Under the pieces are notes generated by a model. The model saw nothing but the letters and a program-made list of their open reading frames with translations, was not told the DNA's origin and searched no databases. 64,000 bases of DNA from an uncultured Bacilli bacterium. Lineage in GTDB: Bacteria > Bacillota_I > Bacilli_A > RF39 > UBA660. The stretch spans positions 28,223-92,222 of the forward strand of contig CAKOOK010000003.1 of NCBI GenBank assembly GCA_934098515.1, written 5' to 3'. The position numbers and the translations under genes are program-made. Positions 45,944-56,919 of this stretch are shown here, in pieces. Position 1 is the first letter of the stretch, and each line of letters begins with the position of its first letter.

Positions 45944-46483
45944 CTATTTAGCCGCTTTCTTTCCTTCTTTACGTCTTATATATTCGCCTTTATATCTAAT
46001 ACCTTTACCTTTATATGGTTCTGGTTTTCTTATTTTACGAATATTAGCCGCAAATTCAGATACTTTTTGTTTATCAATACCACTAATTGTAAGTTCTGTA
46101 TTAACCTTAGATTCAACACTTAATCCAGCAGGAACTTCAACAATTACAGGATGAGAATAACCAGCAGTAACAGTAATCTTATTACCAGCAACTGCAAAAC
46201 GATATCCTACACCAACTGCTTCTAATTCCTTAGTATAACCTTGACTTACTCCTATAATCATATTCTCAATTAAAGAATTAGTAGTACCATGAATGCTCTT
46301 TGTAAAAATAGCATCATTATCTCTTGAACAAATGATTTCATTATCAACTTGTTCAATCTTAATTAACTTATTAAATTCATTAGTAAGTTCTCCCTTAGGT
46401 CCTTTAACTGTTACAGTGTTTCCATCTATAGTAACAGTAACACCTGCAGGAATAACAAGCTTTCTATTTCCAATTCTACTCAT
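45944..46483 (-). CDS. rplF: 50S ribosomal protein L6
   Basis: 179 residues. The C-terminal signature [24 protein letters not shown] is intact; [17 protein letters not shown] at the start. Confidence 0.98.
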   Translation of the reverse strand: MSRIGNRKLVIPAGVTVTIDGNTVTVKGPKGELTNEFNKLIKIEQVDNEIICSRDNDAIFTKSIHGTTNSLIENMIIGVSQGYTKELEAVGVGYRFAVAGNKITVTAGYSHPVIVEVPAGLSVESKVNTELTISGIDKQKVSEFAANIRKIRKPEPYKGKGIRYKGEYIRRKEGKKAAK

Positions 46484-46495
46484 AACTCATTTTCC

Positions 46496-46891
46496 TTACC
46501 AAATATAGGCAAGTACTTCTCCTCCTAGCCCATTTTCACGAGCCTTTTTATCAGTCATGATTCCTTTTGAAGTAGAAATAATAGCAATACCTAAACCATT
46601 TAGTACTCTAGGAAGTTCTTCATGTTTAACGTATACTCTTAAGCCTGGTTTACTAATTCTCTTTAAGCCAACAATAACTCTTTCCTTCTTATTTTCTCCA
46701 TATTTAAGTTCTAATTCTAACATATTAGATTCAGCATTAACCTCAAAATTACTAATGTAACCTTCTTCTTTTAAAATAGCTGCAATCTCTCTTGTCATCT
46801 TAGTATTTAATACAGAAACTTTTGCATATTTCATTTGATTTGCATTACGAATTCTTGTAAGCATATCAGCTATAGTATCATTTACCATCAT
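46496..46891 (-). CDS. rpsH: 30S ribosomal protein S8
   Basis: 131 residues: [15 protein letters not shown] at the N-terminus and [26 protein letters not shown] at the C-terminus. A double ATG makes the exact first residue uncertain by one codon. Confidence 0.97.
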   Translation of the reverse strand: MMVNDTIADMLTRIRNANQMKYAKVSVLNTKMTREIAAILKEEGYISNFEVNAESNMLELELKYGENKKERVIVGLKRISKPGLRVYVKHEELPRVLNGLGIAIISTSKGIMTDKKARENGLGGEVLAYIW

Positions 46892-46907
46892 AATTATAAC
46901 TTCCTTT

Positions 46908-47093
46908 CTACCAACTTGATTTCTTTACGCCAGGAATCTTACCATCATTTGCAAGTTCTCTAAAGCAAATACGGCATAATCCAAATTTACGTAAAACTCC
47001 GTGAGGTCTTCCACATCTAGTACAACGAGTATATGCTCTAACCTTAAATTTAGGAGTTCTTGAATTTTTAACTTTTAAACTAGTCTTTGCCAT
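46908..47093 (-). CDS. rpsZ: 30S ribosomal protein S14, zinc type
   Basis: 61 residues, the short zinc-binding S14: [20 protein letters not shown] contains the two C-x2-C pairs. Typical of Gram-positives. Confidence 0.97.
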   Translation of the reverse strand: MAKTSLKVKNSRTPKFKVRAYTRCTRCGRPHGVLRKFGLCRICFRELANDGKIPGVKKSSW

Positions 47094-47101
47094 CGTCTAT
47101 C

Positions 47102-47632
47102 CTACTTTCTAAATGGAAGTCCAAAGCCCTTTAATAAAGCAAGTGCTTCTTCATTTGTCTTTGCAGTTGTTACAAAAACAATATCCATACCTCTTAATTT
47201 TACTACATCATCAAATACAATTTCAGGGAAAATAAGTTGATCCTTAATTCCTAAAGTATAGTTTCCTTTGCCATCAAAAGCCTTAGGAGATATACCTCTA
47301 AAATCTCTAACACGAGGTAGAGCAATCTTAATTAATTTTTCCATAAAGTTATACATAGCATCACCACGTAAAGTAACTTTAGTACCAATTGATTGACCTT
47401 CTCTTAATTTAAATCCTGCAATTGATTTTTTAGCCTTAGTAATAACAGCATGTTGACCAGTAATTGTCTCTAAATCTTTTCTAGCTGCTTCAATTAACTT
47501 GTCATCATGTGAACCATCACCAACACCAATATTAACTACGATCTTCTCTAATTTAGGAACTTCCATAACAGAAGCATAATTAAATTCCTTCATTAAAGCA
47601 TCTTTAATTTCGTTATTATATAAATCTTTCAT
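47102..47632 (-). CDS. rplE: 50S ribosomal protein L5
   Basis: 176 residues. [21 protein letters not shown] and [20 protein letters not shown]. Binds 5S rRNA. Confidence 0.97.
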   Translation of the reverse strand: MKDLYNNEIKDALMKEFNYASVMEVPKLEKIVVNIGVGDGSHDDKLIEAARKDLETITGQHAVITKAKKSIAGFKLREGQSIGTKVTLRGDAMYNFMEKLIKIALPRVRDFRGISPKAFDGKGNYTLGIKDQLIFPEIVFDDVVKLRGMDIVFVTTAKTNEEALALLKGFGLPFRK

Positions 47633-47907
47633 TATTTTTCACCTACTTCTTTCTTAGTAGATTTTTTAGTTGTTTTAGCTTTCTTTTCTTCAGTAACTAC
47701 TTTTACATTAGATACATGAATAGGATTTTCAGTTTCTAATATTCCACCAGTCTCATTTGTTCTACCAGGTTTTAAATGTTTCTTAACAATATTAATACCT
47801 TCAACAACAACACGGTCTTTTTTCTTTAAAGTAATAAGTACTCTTCCTTCCTTGCCTTTATCTTTTCCAGCAAGAACTTTTACTTTATCTCCAACTTTAA
47901 CTTTCAT
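47632..47907 (-). CDS. rplX: 50S ribosomal protein L24
   Basis: 91 residues. KOW motif [20 protein letters not shown] at the start, then [11 protein letters not shown]. The C-terminus is Lys-rich. Confidence 0.96.
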   Translation of the reverse strand: MKVKVGDKVKVLAGKDKGKEGRVLITLKKKDRVVVEGINIVKKHLKPGRTNETGGILETENPIHVSNVKVVTEEKKAKTTKKSTKKEVGEK

Positions 47908-47916
47908 CTTAGCCTC

Positions 47917-48285
47917 CTATAATACCTCAGGTGCAAGTGAAACGATCTTATTAAATTCTTTATCTCTTAATTCACGAGCAACTGGACCAAGAACACGAGT
48001 TCCGATTGGTGATTTATCATCTTTAATTAAAACGCAAGCATTATCATCAAATTTGATATAACTTCCATCTTCTCTACGTAATCCTTGTACACTTCTAACA
48101 ATAACAGCTTTAACAACTTTTCCTTCTTTAACAGTACCATTTGGAATTGCCTTCTTAACAGTTCCAACTACTACGTCTCCGATATTTCCATATCTAACCT
48201 TGCTGCCACCTAATACTCTAATAACCATAAGTTCACGAGCACCAGAATTGTCAGCAACTTTTAACTTACTTTGTTGCATTACCAT
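47917..48285 (-). CDS. rplN: 50S ribosomal protein L14
   Basis: 122 residues. [25 protein letters not shown] and C-terminal [28 protein letters not shown]. Confidence 0.98.
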   Translation of the reverse strand: MVMQQSKLKVADNSGARELMVIRVLGGSKVRYGNIGDVVVGTVKKAIPNGTVKEGKVVKAVIVRSVQGLRREDGSYIKFDDNACVLIKDDKSPIGTRVLGPVARELRDKEFNKIVSLAPEVL

Positions 48286-48297
48286 AAGAATTACCTC

Positions 48298-48564
48298 CTA
48301 TAAAACAACAGCTTTTTTAGTTACTTCAACTAGTTCATATCTCTTAGTCTTAGATAATGGTCTAGTTTGAGCAATTCTAACTGTGTCTCCAACCTTTGCT
48401 ATATTATTTTCATCATGAGCAGCATATTTCTTAGAATATTTAACTCTCTTTTTGTATAATGGGTGATTACGATAAGTTTCAACTAAAACAGTAATAGTCT
48501 TATCATTAGCATTACTTACTACTCTACCAATTAATTCAGTTCTCTTAGTTTCTTTAGTTTCCAT
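48298..48564 (-). CDS. rpsQ: 30S ribosomal protein S17
   Basis: 88 residues. [19 protein letters not shown] and the [23 protein letters not shown] end form the OB fold. Confidence 0.97.
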   Translation of the reverse strand: METKETKRTELIGRVVSNANDKTITVLVETYRNHPLYKKRVKYSKKYAAHDENNIAKVGDTVRIAQTRPLSKTKRYELVEVTKKAVVL

Positions 48565-48761
48565 TATTCTTCACTCCCATCTTTTTCTACAAGAATAGTT
48601 TTTAATCTTGCAACATCTTTTCTTAAAGCATTAATCTTATGAGGTTTATCAAGATTACCAACTGCTTGTTTCATTCTTAAATCGAATAGTTCTTTTTTTA
48701 GTTCTACAATTTTAGAATTAATTTCATCTTTATTCATCTTACGAATTTCACTAGTCTTCAT
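48564..48761 (-). CDS. rpmC: 50S ribosomal protein L29
   Basis: 65 residues, two-helix hairpin: [19 protein letters not shown] and [14 protein letters not shown]. Overlaps rplP by 11 bp. Confidence 0.96.
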   Translation of the reverse strand: MKTSEIRKMNKDEINSKIVELKKELFDLRMKQAVGNLDKPHKINALRKDVARLKTILVEKDGSEE

Positions 48762-49182
48762 TCTTTACCTCACTATCTTCTTTTTTTACGAATTTAGTCT
48801 TAACACTTAGTTTATGAGAAGCAAGTCTTAATGCTTCACGTGCAATCTCTTCACTGACATTAGCAACTTCAAACATTATTCTTCCTTCTTTAACTACAGC
48901 AACCCATTCTTTAACATCGCCTTTTCCTGTACCTTGACGAGTTTCTAAAGGTTTCTGAGTACGAGCAAGTTGTGGGAAGATATTAATCCATACCTTACCA
49001 CCACGCTTCATATAACGAGTCATCGCAATACGAGCAGCTTCGATTTGTTTAGCACTAACATATCCACCCTCTTTAGCCATTAATCCGTACTCACCAAAAG
49101 CAAGTTCTTTATTACCCTTAGTTTTTCCTTCATAACTTAATCTGTGAGGTTTACGATACTTAGTTCTTTTTGGCATTAACAT
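48751..49182 (-). CDS. rplP: 50S ribosomal protein L16
   Basis: 143 residues: [14 protein letters not shown] at the N-terminus fits L16 start exactly, with GGAGGTG upstream. The longer reading frame adds only three residues and is not supported. Confidence 0.97.
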   Translation of the reverse strand: MLMPKRTKYRKPHRLSYEGKTKGNKELAFGEYGLMAKEGGYVSAKQIEAARIAMTRYMKRGGKVWINIFPQLARTQKPLETRQGTGKGDVKEWVAVVKEGRIMFEVANVSEEIAREALRLASHKLSVKTKFVKKEDSEVKNED

Positions 49183-49834
49183 CAGAAACACCTCCGTTAT
49201 CTTTCTTGCTTGGAAGGATTTCTCCTTTATAAATCCAAACCTTTACACCAATCTTACCATAAGTAGTTGGTGCAGTAGATGTAGCATAATCGATGTCAGC
49301 ACGAATTGTATGTAGTGGAACAGTTCCTTCTGAATATCCTTCAGTACGAGCCATTTCAGCTCCACCTAATCTACCAGAAACAGCAGTCTTAACACCAACA
49401 GCTCCAGCCTTCATAACATCTTTAATAGCTTTCTTTTGAACAGTTCTAAAGTTTCCTCTGTTCTCAATTTGCTTAGCAATTTGATCAGCTACAATTTGAG
49501 CACTTAAATTAGGATTCTTAACTTCAACGATTGTAACGTATACATCTTCATTAACTAATCTCTTAATCTTAGCTCTTAACTTTTCAATATCAGCTCCACC
49601 ATGTCCAATAATTACACCTGGTTTCGCAGTATGAATTTTAATCTCTGTACGATTTTTCTTTCTTTCAATAACAATTTCAGAACAAGCAGCATCTTTAAGT
49701 TCTTCTGCTAAAAAATCTCTGATCTTTAAATCATTATTTAATAATTTAGCATAATCACTCTTAGCATACCATTTACTCTGCCAATCCTTATTAACTCCAA
49801 GTCTTAATCCATTAGGATTTACCTTTTGTCCCAT
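49160..49834 (-). CDS. rpsC: 30S ribosomal protein S3
   Basis: 224 residues. [13 protein letters not shown] and KH domain with [16 protein letters not shown], then [14 protein letters not shown]. Overlaps rplP by 23 bp. Confidence 0.98.
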   Translation of the reverse strand: MGQKVNPNGLRLGVNKDWQSKWYAKSDYAKLLNNDLKIRDFLAEELKDAACSEIVIERKKNRTEIKIHTAKPGVIIGHGGADIEKLRAKIKRLVNEDVYVTIVEVKNPNLSAQIVADQIAKQIENRGNFRTVQKKAIKDVMKAGAVGVKTAVSGRLGGAEMARTEGYSEGTVPLHTIRADIDYATSTAPTTYGKIGVKVWIYKGEILPSKKDNGGVSDVNAKKN

Positions 49835-49836
49835 GC

Positions 49837-50181
49837 TTAAGCCTCCTTAACTCCGTCACTAACTTTTACAAAGATGTGACTTGTTCTTTTATCTCTTCTA
49901 TCAACCTTAGTTCTTGAACCAAACTTAATTCTCTTTAAAATAGGACCTGGATTGATATAACATTCAGATACATATAAATTTTCTTCTTTTAAACTTAAAT
50001 TATTAACAGCATTAGCAACTGCAGAATCTAAAACCTTAGAAATTAATCTACTAGCCTTAGTATTAGTAGTCTTTAAAATGCCTCTGGCTTCTACAACACT
50101 CTTACCTCTAATTAAATCAAGAGTCATTCTTGCTTTACGAGGAGCTATAATAGCCATTTTATGTAATGCATATGCTTCCAT
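49837..50181 (-). CDS. rplV: 50S ribosomal protein L22
   Basis: 114 residues. [25 protein letters not shown], with a beta-hairpin reaching the tunnel and C-terminal [22 protein letters not shown]. Confidence 0.97.
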   Translation of the reverse strand: MEAYALHKMAIIAPRKARMTLDLIRGKSVVEARGILKTTNTKASRLISKVLDSAVANAVNNLSLKEENLYVSECYINPGPILKRIKFGSRTKVDRRDKRTSHIFVKVSDGVKEA

Positions 50182-50190
50182 CTAATCCTC

Positions 50191-50454
50191 CTACTTATTT
50201 CCAGCGTGGCCTGTAAACTTACGAGTTAAAGCAAACTCTCCTAATTTATGACCAACCATTTCTTCAGTTATATAAACTGGTATAAATTCACGTCCATTAT
50301 GAACAGCAATTGTATGACCAATAAAGTCAGGGAAGATTGTTGAACGACGAGACCAAGTTTTTACAACTTCTTTTTTATTATCAGCATTTAACTTTTTAAT
50401 TTTTTTCATTAGACTTTCATCAATGAAAGGTCCTTTTTTTAAACTTCTTGCCAT
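50191..50454 (-). CDS. rpsS: 30S ribosomal protein S19
   Basis: 87 residues: [40 protein letters not shown] and [15 protein letters not shown]. Confidence 0.98.
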   Translation of the reverse strand: MARSLKKGPFIDESLMKKIKKLNADNKKEVVKTWSRRSTIFPDFIGHTIAVHNGREFIPVYITEEMVGHKLGEFALTRKFTGHAGNK

Positions 50455-50465
50455 AAACGATCCTC

Positions 50466-51296
50466 CTATTTCTTCTTACGACTAACAATTAACTTGCTAG
50501 AAGCTTTCTTTGGTTTTCTAGTCTTAAGTCCAAGAGCTGGTTTACCCCAAGGAGTAAGTGGACTCTTACGACCGATAGGTGCACGACCTTCACCACCACC
50601 ATGTGGGTGATCATTAGGGTTCATAACAGAACCACGGTTAGTAGGTCTAACGCCCATATGACGAGTACGTCCTGCCTTACCAATGTTAACAAGTTCATAA
50701 TCCTCATTACCAACAGCTCCAACAGTAGCCATACATACGCCTAAAACTTTTCTTGTTTCTCCTGATTGTAAACGTAAAATAACGTATGAACCATCTCTAC
50801 CAAGAATTTGAGCACTTTGTCCTGCACTACGAGCTATTTCAGCACCCTTACCAGGTTTAAGCTCAACACAGTGAACAACAGTACCAACTGGCATATTAGC
50901 TAATCTCATAGCATTACCAACTTTGATATCAGCTACTTCGCCACTTTCAATAATTGTTCCAACCTTTAAATCTTTAGGAGCAATAATGTATCTCTTTTCA
51001 CCATCTTTATAAATTACTAATGCAATATTAGCACTTCTGTTTGGATCATATTCAATACTTTCAACTCTTGCTGGAACTCCAAATTTATTACGTTTAAAAT
51101 CGATTACACGATACTTTTGTTTAGCACCGCCACCAATGTGTCTAACAGTCATCTTACCTTGATTATTACGTCCACCAGTTTTACTCTTAGATTTAAGTAA
51201 GCTCTTTTCTGGAGTACTAGTAGTAATCTCACTATTAATTAGAGTACTCATTCCTCTTCTACCATTAGTGGTTGGTTTATACTTTCTAATTCCCAT
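50466..51296 (-). CDS. rplB: 50S ribosomal protein L2
   Basis: 276 residues. [41 protein letters not shown] near residue 222 is the peptidyl-transferase-centre region with its critical His. Confidence 0.98.
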   Translation of the reverse strand: MGIRKYKPTTNGRRGMSTLINSEITTSTPEKSLLKSKSKTGGRNNQGKMTVRHIGGGAKQKYRVIDFKRNKFGVPARVESIEYDPNRSANIALVIYKDGEKRYIIAPKDLKVGTIIESGEVADIKVGNAMRLANMPVGTVVHCVELKPGKGAEIARSAGQSAQILGRDGSYVILRLQSGETRKVLGVCMATVGAVGNEDYELVNIGKAGRTRHMGVRPTNRGSVMNPNDHPHGGGEGRAPIGRKSPLTPWGKPALGLKTRKPKKASSKLIVSRKKK

Positions 51297-51306
51297 AAGT
51301 ATTCAC

Positions 51307-51579
51307 CTACAATTCTATAGAATAACCATCACATAAAGTTATGATAGCCTTCTTATAAGTCTTTCTTTGTCCAGTATATTTTCCTACTCTTTTATCCTTT
51401 GGTTTAGTATTAAGAGTATTAACACTAGCAACCTTTACACCAAATGCTTCTTCAAAGGCTTGTTTAATTTGAACCTTATTAGCACTCTTAGCAACCTTAA
51501 ATACATAAGTCTTACCATCACTTGCAATATTGCTAGATTTTTCTGTAATAACTGGTGCATAAATAATATCTGATTTCAT
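51307..51579 (-). CDS. rplW: 50S ribosomal protein L23
   Basis: 90 residues. Starts with [14 protein letters not shown] and has [26 protein letters not shown]; forms part of the tunnel exit. Confidence 0.95.
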   Translation of the reverse strand: MKSDIIYAPVITEKSSNIASDGKTYVFKVAKSANKVQIKQAFEEAFGVKVASVNTLNTKPKDKRVGKYTGQRKTYKKAIITLCDGYSIEL

Positions 51580-52202
51580 TAGTTAAGCACCTCCTCGATT
51601 GCTGCTACAGCAGCTTCATCTATAACTAAAGTATCAGAGTTTACAATATCAAATACATTTAACTCTTCTGCTAAAATTACATTAACCTTATTTAAATTTC
51701 TAGAACCCATATATAAGTTCTCAGCATCATTACTAGTAACAAATAATACTTTACCAGTAATATTTAACTTATTAAGCATAGCCTTAATATCCTTAGTCTT
51801 TAATGAACTCATTTCTAAAGAATCAACAATAACTAACTTCTTTTCTTGAGCCTTTAATGATAAAGCACTTCTTAAAGCTAAAGCTCTTTCCTTTTTATTC
51901 ATCTTGAATGTATAACTTCTTGGATTAATGCTAAGTGCAACTCCACCACCTCTATAATGAGGAGCACGAATTGAACCTTGACGAGCATTACCAGTACCTT
52001 TTTGTTTGTATGGTTTTCTACCACCACCAGATACCTCTGCACGTGACTTAGTCTTTTGAGTTCCTTGTCTTAAACTAGCAAGTTGTAAATCAATAGCTTT
52101 CTTTAAAACAATCTCATTAGCTTCACAATCAAATACATTCTTATTTAAATTAATATCTTTAACTTTTTCACCATTAAGATTAATAACATTCATCTTTCCC
52201 AT
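51579..52202 (-). CDS. rplD: 50S ribosomal protein L4
   Basis: 207 residues. The extended loop [25 protein letters not shown] is present and complete. L4 often autoregulates this operon in other bacteria. Confidence 0.97.
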   Translation of the reverse strand: MGKMNVINLNGEKVKDINLNKNVFDCEANEIVLKKAIDLQLASLRQGTQKTKSRAEVSGGGRKPYKQKGTGNARQGSIRAPHYRGGGVALSINPRSYTFKMNKKERALALRSALSLKAQEKKLVIVDSLEMSSLKTKDIKAMLNKLNITGKVLFVTSNDAENLYMGSRNLNKVNVILAEELNVFDIVNSDTLVIDEAAVAAIEEVLN

Positions 52203-52204
52203 GA

Positions 52205-52954
52205 TTATGCCTCCTTGCTTTCTGAAGCAGCTTCTGTCTCAGTTGTTTCTGGTTTGGCTTCTTCTGAAACTTCTACTTCTTCTTGTGCCTTAGGTTCTTC
52301 ATAAGAAACTAACTCAAATGTTTCCTTATTTCCACCCTTAACAGCTTCTCTAATTAATACTAATGAATTCTTAGCTCCTGGAACATTTCCACTAACTAAA
52401 ATGTAATTATCTTCAAGATTTACATCAACAATTGATAAGTTTTGAATAGTAACAGTATCAACTCCCATATGTCCAGATAATACCTTACCCTTTAAAACTC
52501 TCATTGGTCTCATAGTACCCATAGAACCTGGTCTTCTATGATATCTTGAACCATGTGTCTTTGGTCCTTCACTTTGATTATTACGAACAATAACACCAGT
52601 GAAACCATGTCCTTTAGTAGTTCCGGTAACATCTACCTTTTCTCCTACTTCAAATATGTCTGCTTTTATAGTACTTCCTAGTTCATAAAGAGATGCATCA
52701 GATACTCTAATTTCTTTTAAGAAGCGCTTAGGATTGACATTAGCCTTTTTAGCATGACCAACTTCTGCTTTAGTAGCACGGTTTGCCTTCTTATCAGTAA
52801 CACCTAACTGAATAGCTTCATAACCATCAGTAGCTTTAGTTTTAACTTGCATTACTGTATTAGGTTCAACACTAACTACTGTAACAGGAACGATCTTACC
52901 ATTTTTCGTAAATACTTCGGTCATCCCGATTTTACGACCTAAGATTCCTTTCAT
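52205..52954 (-). CDS. rplC: 50S ribosomal protein L3
   Basis: 249 residues: [15 protein letters not shown] and the [32 protein letters not shown] loop. There is an acidic tail of about 35 residues ([20 protein letters not shown] onward) not seen in typical L3. Confidence 0.97.
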   Translation of the reverse strand: MKGILGRKIGMTEVFTKNGKIVPVTVVSVEPNTVMQVKTKATDGYEAIQLGVTDKKANRATKAEVGHAKKANVNPKRFLKEIRVSDASLYELGSTIKADIFEVGEKVDVTGTTKGHGFTGVIVRNNQSEGPKTHGSRYHRRPGSMGTMRPMRVLKGKVLSGHMGVDTVTIQNLSIVDVNLEDNYILVSGNVPGAKNSLVLIREAVKGGNKETFELVSYEEPKAQEEVEVSEEAKPETTETEAASESKEA

Positions 52955-52974
52955 CTTTCTTTCCTCCTACTTTT

Positions 52975-53280
52975 TTATTTTGTTTGAATTTCGATGTCTA
53001 CTCCACTTGGAATATCTAAGTGAGTTAAAGCATCCATTGTATCCTTACTAGGATCCTTAATATCAATAAGTCTTTTATGTGTACGCATTTCAAATTGCTC
53101 ACGAGCATCTTTGTACTTATGTACTGCTCTTAAAACTGTAATCTTTTGAATTTCAGTTGGAAGAGGTACTGGTCCAGAGATTTCTCCGCCTGTTCTCTTA
53201 ACAGTATCAACAATCTTAATTGCTGCAGCATCCAAAACCCTATGATCGTATGCTTTTAGTTTGATTCTTACTTTTGACAT
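52975..53280 (-). CDS. rpsJ: 30S ribosomal protein S10
   Basis: 101 residues: [34 protein letters not shown] and [12 protein letters not shown]. First gene of the S10-spc-alpha operon; the RBS is GGGAGGACATTTAC. Confidence 0.98.
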   Translation of the reverse strand: MSKVRIKLKAYDHRVLDAAAIKIVDTVKRTGGEISGPVPLPTEIQKITVLRAVHKYKDAREQFEMRTHKRLIDIKDPSKDTMDALTHLDIPSGVDIEIQTK

Positions 53281-53413
53281 GTAAATGTCCTCCCTTCGTT
53301 CATATCTAGTATAAACATAGCTCCGTTACGAATAACCTGATATTTTTTAGATAACATTTTAGCAACATCACCTAGCGTATCAGCAACCTCGCACATCTAA
53401 GCCAGTCAAACCA
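53281..53413 (-). promoter_or_regulatory. S10 operon leader, candidate regulatory RNA
   Basis: About 130 nt untranslated leader between the promoter and rpsJ. It includes GCGAGGTTGCTGATACGC and GGTGATGTTGC, which appear structured and reminiscent of leaders upstream of rpsJ in other Firmicutes, from memory; no pairing has been confirmed. Confidence 0.4.
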
Positions 53414-53419
53414 AGGCTA

Positions 53420-53448
53420 ATTATACCAGTATATTCTATGTTTTGCAA
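53420..53448 (-). promoter_or_regulatory. S10 operon promoter
   Basis: Minus strand TTGCAA, 17 bp, TGGTATAAT (extended -10). This is the only strong promoter for the 29-gene operon. Confidence 0.85.
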
Positions 53449-53497
53449 GCCTTTCTAAGCCAAAAATCGCAAAAATTCGCAAAAAAAAGTGATAAAA

Positions 53498-53917
53498 CTA
53501 CTTTACACTTAAAATTGTTTTACCACTAGCACTATCTAAATCTTCGCTATACTTAATAATATTGTTTAAAACGCCAAATGAACACTCATCACTAGCACTA
53601 AAAGAAGACACATATGATGCTGCTACTAACATCACATCCACAAAACTTTTAAGTTTATCCCATTCTAAGCCATAAAATATAGAACTATCACCCCTAGGAA
53701 ACATATAACTAGCCTTATAATGACCGATAGATTTTTCACCTTTAACAAATTTAACATCAAGTTCTAAATATCTTCCAGTATCATCAGTGTGCTCATTTAC
53801 ATTATTATATAAAGATACACCAAAACACTCTAGCAAAGAACCCTTATCTGTATCTTTTCCACAACCTAATATAGAACAATATACACATATTTTATTTAAA
53901 GCATCATTAATATTCAT
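53498..53917 (-). CDS. Hypothetical protein
   Basis: 139 residues, soluble. Four Cys in the first 35 residues (CVYCSILGCGKD then C) and one later Cys; otherwise a mixed alpha/beta protein with no family I recognise. Start at 53917 has GAGGT in front; the longer frame starting at 53941 has no RBS. Single-gene transcript, divergent from the glycosyltransferase gene. Confidence 0.55.
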   Translation of the reverse strand: MNINDALNKICVYCSILGCGKDTDKGSLLECFGVSLYNNVNEHTDDTGRYLELDVKFVKGEKSIGHYKASYMFPRGDSSIFYGLEWDKLKSFVDVMLVAASYVSSFSASDECSFGVLNNIIKYSEDLDSASGKTILSVK

Positions 53918-53955
53918 AACAACCTCACAAAAACGCAGCATATAATAACATACAT

Positions 53956-53985
53956 TTTACAATAAAGCAAGTGCTATGATATAAT
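53956..53985 (+). promoter_or_regulatory. Promoter of the glycosyltransferase gene
   Basis: TTTACA, 18 bp, TATAAT, giving a very short leader before the ATG at 54002. Confidence 0.65.
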
Positions 53986-54001
53986 ACACATGAGGTGCAA
54001 A

Positions 54002-54946
54002 ATGAAATTAAATGTAATCATTCCTTGCTATAACGAAGCAGGAAACATTGAGCTAATGCATGAAAAATTAACCGAATGCCTAAAAGACATTAAATACGAA
54101 TTAATTTTTATAAACGACGGCTCAAAAGACGAAACAGAAAATATAATTAAAGAAATATATATAAAGGATAAAAAACATGTAAGATTTATTAACTTCTCAA
54201 GAAACTTTGGTAAAGACGCTGCCATGTACGCAGGACTTACCCATGCAAATGCTGAGTATACCGTAATCGTTGATGGTGATTTGCAACAAAATCCATCATA
54301 CCTACTTAAAATGCTAAACTTCCTAGAAGAAAACCCTGACTATGACCAAGTTGCTATGATAAACACCAAGCGTTCAAACGAAAGTGCTCTAGCAAGATTC
54401 CTAAAAGGCGGATTTTACAAATTTATCAACATGATAAGCGACACCAAATTCAAAAATGGTGTATCAGACTTCAGAATGTTTAGAAAAGAAATGGTTGACG
54501 CAATCATCAGCCTAACTGAAAACAATCGTTTCTCAAAAGGTATCTTCTCATGGGTAGGCTTTAAAACAAAATATATGCCATACAACGTTGAAGAAAGACA
54601 TGCCGGCAAATCAAACTTTAACATCACAAAATCATTCAAATACGCTTGGGACGGAATCGTTAACTTCTCAAACAAACCACTTAGAATCGCAACAGTTATT
54701 GGTTCACTAACAAGCTTTGGTGCATTTATCTATCTAATAATAATAATTATCAAAACTCTTATTAAAGGAATAGATGTTCCCGGATACGCTTCCATCATAA
54801 GCTTAATCCTATTATTTGGTGGACTTAACCTACTTGCTATCGGTATCCTTGGAGAATACATTGCTAAAATGCATATCGAAATTAAAAAAAGGCCAATTTA
54901 CATAGCCAAATATACACTAGGTTTTGACGAAGATGACGTTCTTTAA
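54002..54946 (+). CDS. GtrB-like family 2 glycosyltransferase
   Basis: 314 residues. The cytoplasmic GT-A domain begins with LNVIIPCYNEAGNIE, has VDGDLQ as the metal-binding DxD and DFRMFRKEMVDA, followed by two C-terminal membrane helices (about residues 230-255 and 265-290). This is the polyprenyl-phosphate glucosyltransferase arrangement: it transfers a sugar from a nucleotide donor to undecaprenyl phosphate for later envelope decoration. Start at 54002 follows GAGGTG. Its stop overlaps the convergent hydrogenase stop (TTAA). Confidence 0.88.
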   Translation: MKLNVIIPCYNEAGNIELMHEKLTECLKDIKYELIFINDGSKDETENIIKEIYIKDKKHVRFINFSRNFGKDAAMYAGLTHANAEYTVIVDGDLQQNPSYLLKMLNFLEENPDYDQVAMINTKRSNESALARFLKGGFYKFINMISDTKFKNGVSDFRMFRKEMVDAIISLTENNRFSKGIFSWVGFKTKYMPYNVEERHAGKSNFNITKSFKYAWDGIVNFSNKPLRIATVIGSLTSFGAFIYLIIIIIKTLIKGIDVPGYASIISLILLFGGLNLLAIGILGEYIAKMHIEIKKRPIYIAKYTLGFDEDDVL

Positions 54947-56238
54947 TTATGCAAAACGCCATCTAACTCATCACCATACTTATCACAAAGCTCGCTAACT
55001 AGCGAGTTTTTATATGGAAAAGAATTTCCCTTTCGCATATTCTTCTTAAGAGCAAGAGCTCTCGCCTTAATAATCTCATCCTTCTTATTTGCTGGAAGCA
55101 CTACCTGCCCTCCACCAAATATGCATCCACCTTCACAGTTCATTACCTCAATAAAATCAAACTCATCCTTAATAAGTAAAACCTTAAGTAAATTACCCAT
55201 TGTACTAACAGACGCACACCTAATCACATTACGTCCTATCTTTAATCTATATTCTTTATAGAACTCTTTATCCTTAACTAATACCTCATTATTAGATAAA
55301 TCATTACCAGTTCTAAAATAATACAAGCACTTTAAAACAGAAAGCGTAACTCCCCCACTTGCCCCAAAATAAATGCCAGCACCTGACCCTGAAAAACTAT
55401 CAAAACTAGCATCCTTAATATCTTCAAAAACAAGCCCAGTTTCCCTAATCATATTAGATAATTCACTTGTCGTTAAAACATAATCCGTATCTCCACTAAC
55501 TATCTCTAACTTCTTGCTAGTGCATGGCGTAATCGCCACAATAATCGCATCTTTATAATAGTATTTCTTCAAAACACTCGCAATCATCCCAATTGGACTC
55601 TTACAAGAAGACAAATTTTTCTTAAGTAAAGGCACATAACTATTCGCATAACTTACCCATGAAGGGCAACAACTCGAAAACATCGGTAAATTCTTTTTAT
55701 TATTTAATCTCTCATCGAGCTCCTTGGCTTCATAAATTGAAGTTAAATCAGCACCAAAAGACGTATCAAATACCATATCAAAACCAACAGCTTTTAAAGC
55801 ACCTACCATCTTTTTTTCTAAAAAAGTTCCATAATCCATATTAAATGCATCACCTAATGCCACTCTAACCGCCGGACTCGTAATCGCAATAACCTTCTTA
55901 TCATGTGCCCTAATTAAATCTAAAACATCTAAATAATCATATTTTGGTATGAGTGCTCCAAAAGGACAAGTCAAAATACACTGACCACAACCTAAACAAA
56001 CTTTTCTATCAGAACTAGCCAAAACTTTCTCACAAGTCTTAAAGCACGCCCCACAATTATGGCACTTTTCTTCTACTCTAACAACACATCTCTCATCAGT
56101 TTCTACTCTATTATAAACTTTCTCTTCTTCCTCAATTAAATCAAAATCAAAAAGTCCAGCATGACAAAGCGGACAAATATACCCGTCTGGTATACTTCCA
56201 AAATGGATAAAATTACAATGACGACACTTATACTTCAT
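54943..56238 (-). CDS. [FeFe]-hydrogenase with rubredoxin-like and ferredoxin domains
   Basis: 431 residues, soluble. An N-terminal rubredoxin/rubrerythrin-like zinc ribbon or Fe site (C5, C8, C22, C25) is followed by two [4Fe-4S] clusters C-x2-C-x2-C-x3-C (CHNCGACFKTC and CLGCGQCILTCP). The H-cluster domain has all three motifs: L1 as FSSCCPSWV, L2 as TPCTSKK, L3 as NCEGGCIFGGGQ. It fits the ferredoxin-linked H2 production or sensing enzymes of fermentative anaerobes. Start at 56238 follows GGAGGATAG; longer upstream frame is hydrophobic and has no RBS. No maturases (HydE/F/G) lie in the window. Confidence 0.88.
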   Translation of the reverse strand: MKYKCRHCNFIHFGSIPDGYICPLCHAGLFDFDLIEEEEKVYNRVETDERCVVRVEEKCHNCGACFKTCEKVLASSDRKVCLGCGQCILTCPFGALIPKYDYLDVLDLIRAHDKKVIAITSPAVRVALGDAFNMDYGTFLEKKMVGALKAVGFDMVFDTSFGADLTSIYEAKELDERLNNKKNLPMFSSCCPSWVSYANSYVPLLKKNLSSCKSPIGMIASVLKKYYYKDAIIVAITPCTSKKLEIVSGDTDYVLTTSELSNMIRETGLVFEDIKDASFDSFSGSGAGIYFGASGGVTLSVLKCLYYFRTGNDLSNNEVLVKDKEFYKEYRLKIGRNVIRCASVSTMGNLLKVLLIKDEFDFIEVMNCEGGCIFGGGQVVLPANKKDEIIKARALALKKNMRKGNSFPYKNSLVSELCDKYGDELDGVLHN

Positions 56239-56270
56239 ATCTATCCTCCAACAATATAATAACAAAAAGA

Positions 56271-56309
56271 CAATAAAAAAACAATTACACCTAACTAGAT
56301 ATAATTGCA
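56271..56309 (-). terminator. Terminator of the glucosaminidase-like gene
   Basis: Minus strand CAATTA ... TAATTG followed by seven T, overlapping the stop. Confidence 0.7.
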
Positions 56310-56860
56310 TTATAATACGCATTAACTTTATCTGCCCATGTAGTACTTTCCGCATACTTACTATTCATAAGCTCTGCAGTAGTTAGCCCAGCAAGCCAAT
56401 AATTATTATAAAGTAAATCTAAATAATAAGTAATCCCCTCATGTAGCGTTGAAAAACTCATATAACTACCATTACTCCTAAGTCCGCCAATATTATTATT
56501 ATACTTTGTTAAATAAGAGCATCCCCATTTACAACCTGTCTCCAAATTAATAATTGAAACCGCCAAATAAGGATCTAATCCAGTCTTAATTGCATAATCA
56601 GCAAAATACTCACCAGTTCCAGCCATAGTATCATATAAATTATTATTAAGCCTCAAAATAAGTTCATCCCTTGTAAGTCCATCATAAACCGTTTCCTTCC
56701 CTAACTTTAACAAAGGCTCATTAGTTTTATTATCATCAAGCTTAATAGCTACCATCTCATCATTATTTATCTTATCAGTACTTTCCTCTTTAAAATCTAT
56801 CAAATAAATCGCACTTACTAAAAGCACTATAACTATCAAATATCTAAAATACTTTCTCAT
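56291..56860 (-). CDS. Glucosaminidase-domain (GH73-like) cell-wall hydrolase
   Basis: 189 residues. A single N-terminal hydrophobic segment (RYLIVIVLLVSAIYLI) anchors or exports it. The catalytic domain begins at about residue 85; AVSIINLETGCKWGCSYLTKYNNNIGGL contains the probable catalytic Glu and the N-N-x-G-G-L motif of mannosyl-glycoprotein endo-beta-N-acetylglucosaminidase-like and lysozyme-like enzymes, followed by FSTLHEGITYYL. It likely cleaves peptidoglycan. Start at 56860 has AAAGGATAGG. Confidence 0.8.
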   Translation of the reverse strand: MRKYFRYLIVIVLLVSAIYLIDFKEESTDKINNDEMVAIKLDDNKTNEPLLKLGKETVYDGLTRDELILRLNNNLYDTMAGTGEYFADYAIKTGLDPYLAVSIINLETGCKWGCSYLTKYNNNIGGLRSNGSYMSFSTLHEGITYYLDLLYNNYWLAGLTTAELMNSKYAESTTWADKVNAYYNAIISS

Positions 56861-56919
56861 GCCTATCCTTTCAAACAATAAAACTATTATATCAAAAAGA
56901 AAAAAAAGAAGCAAACACT

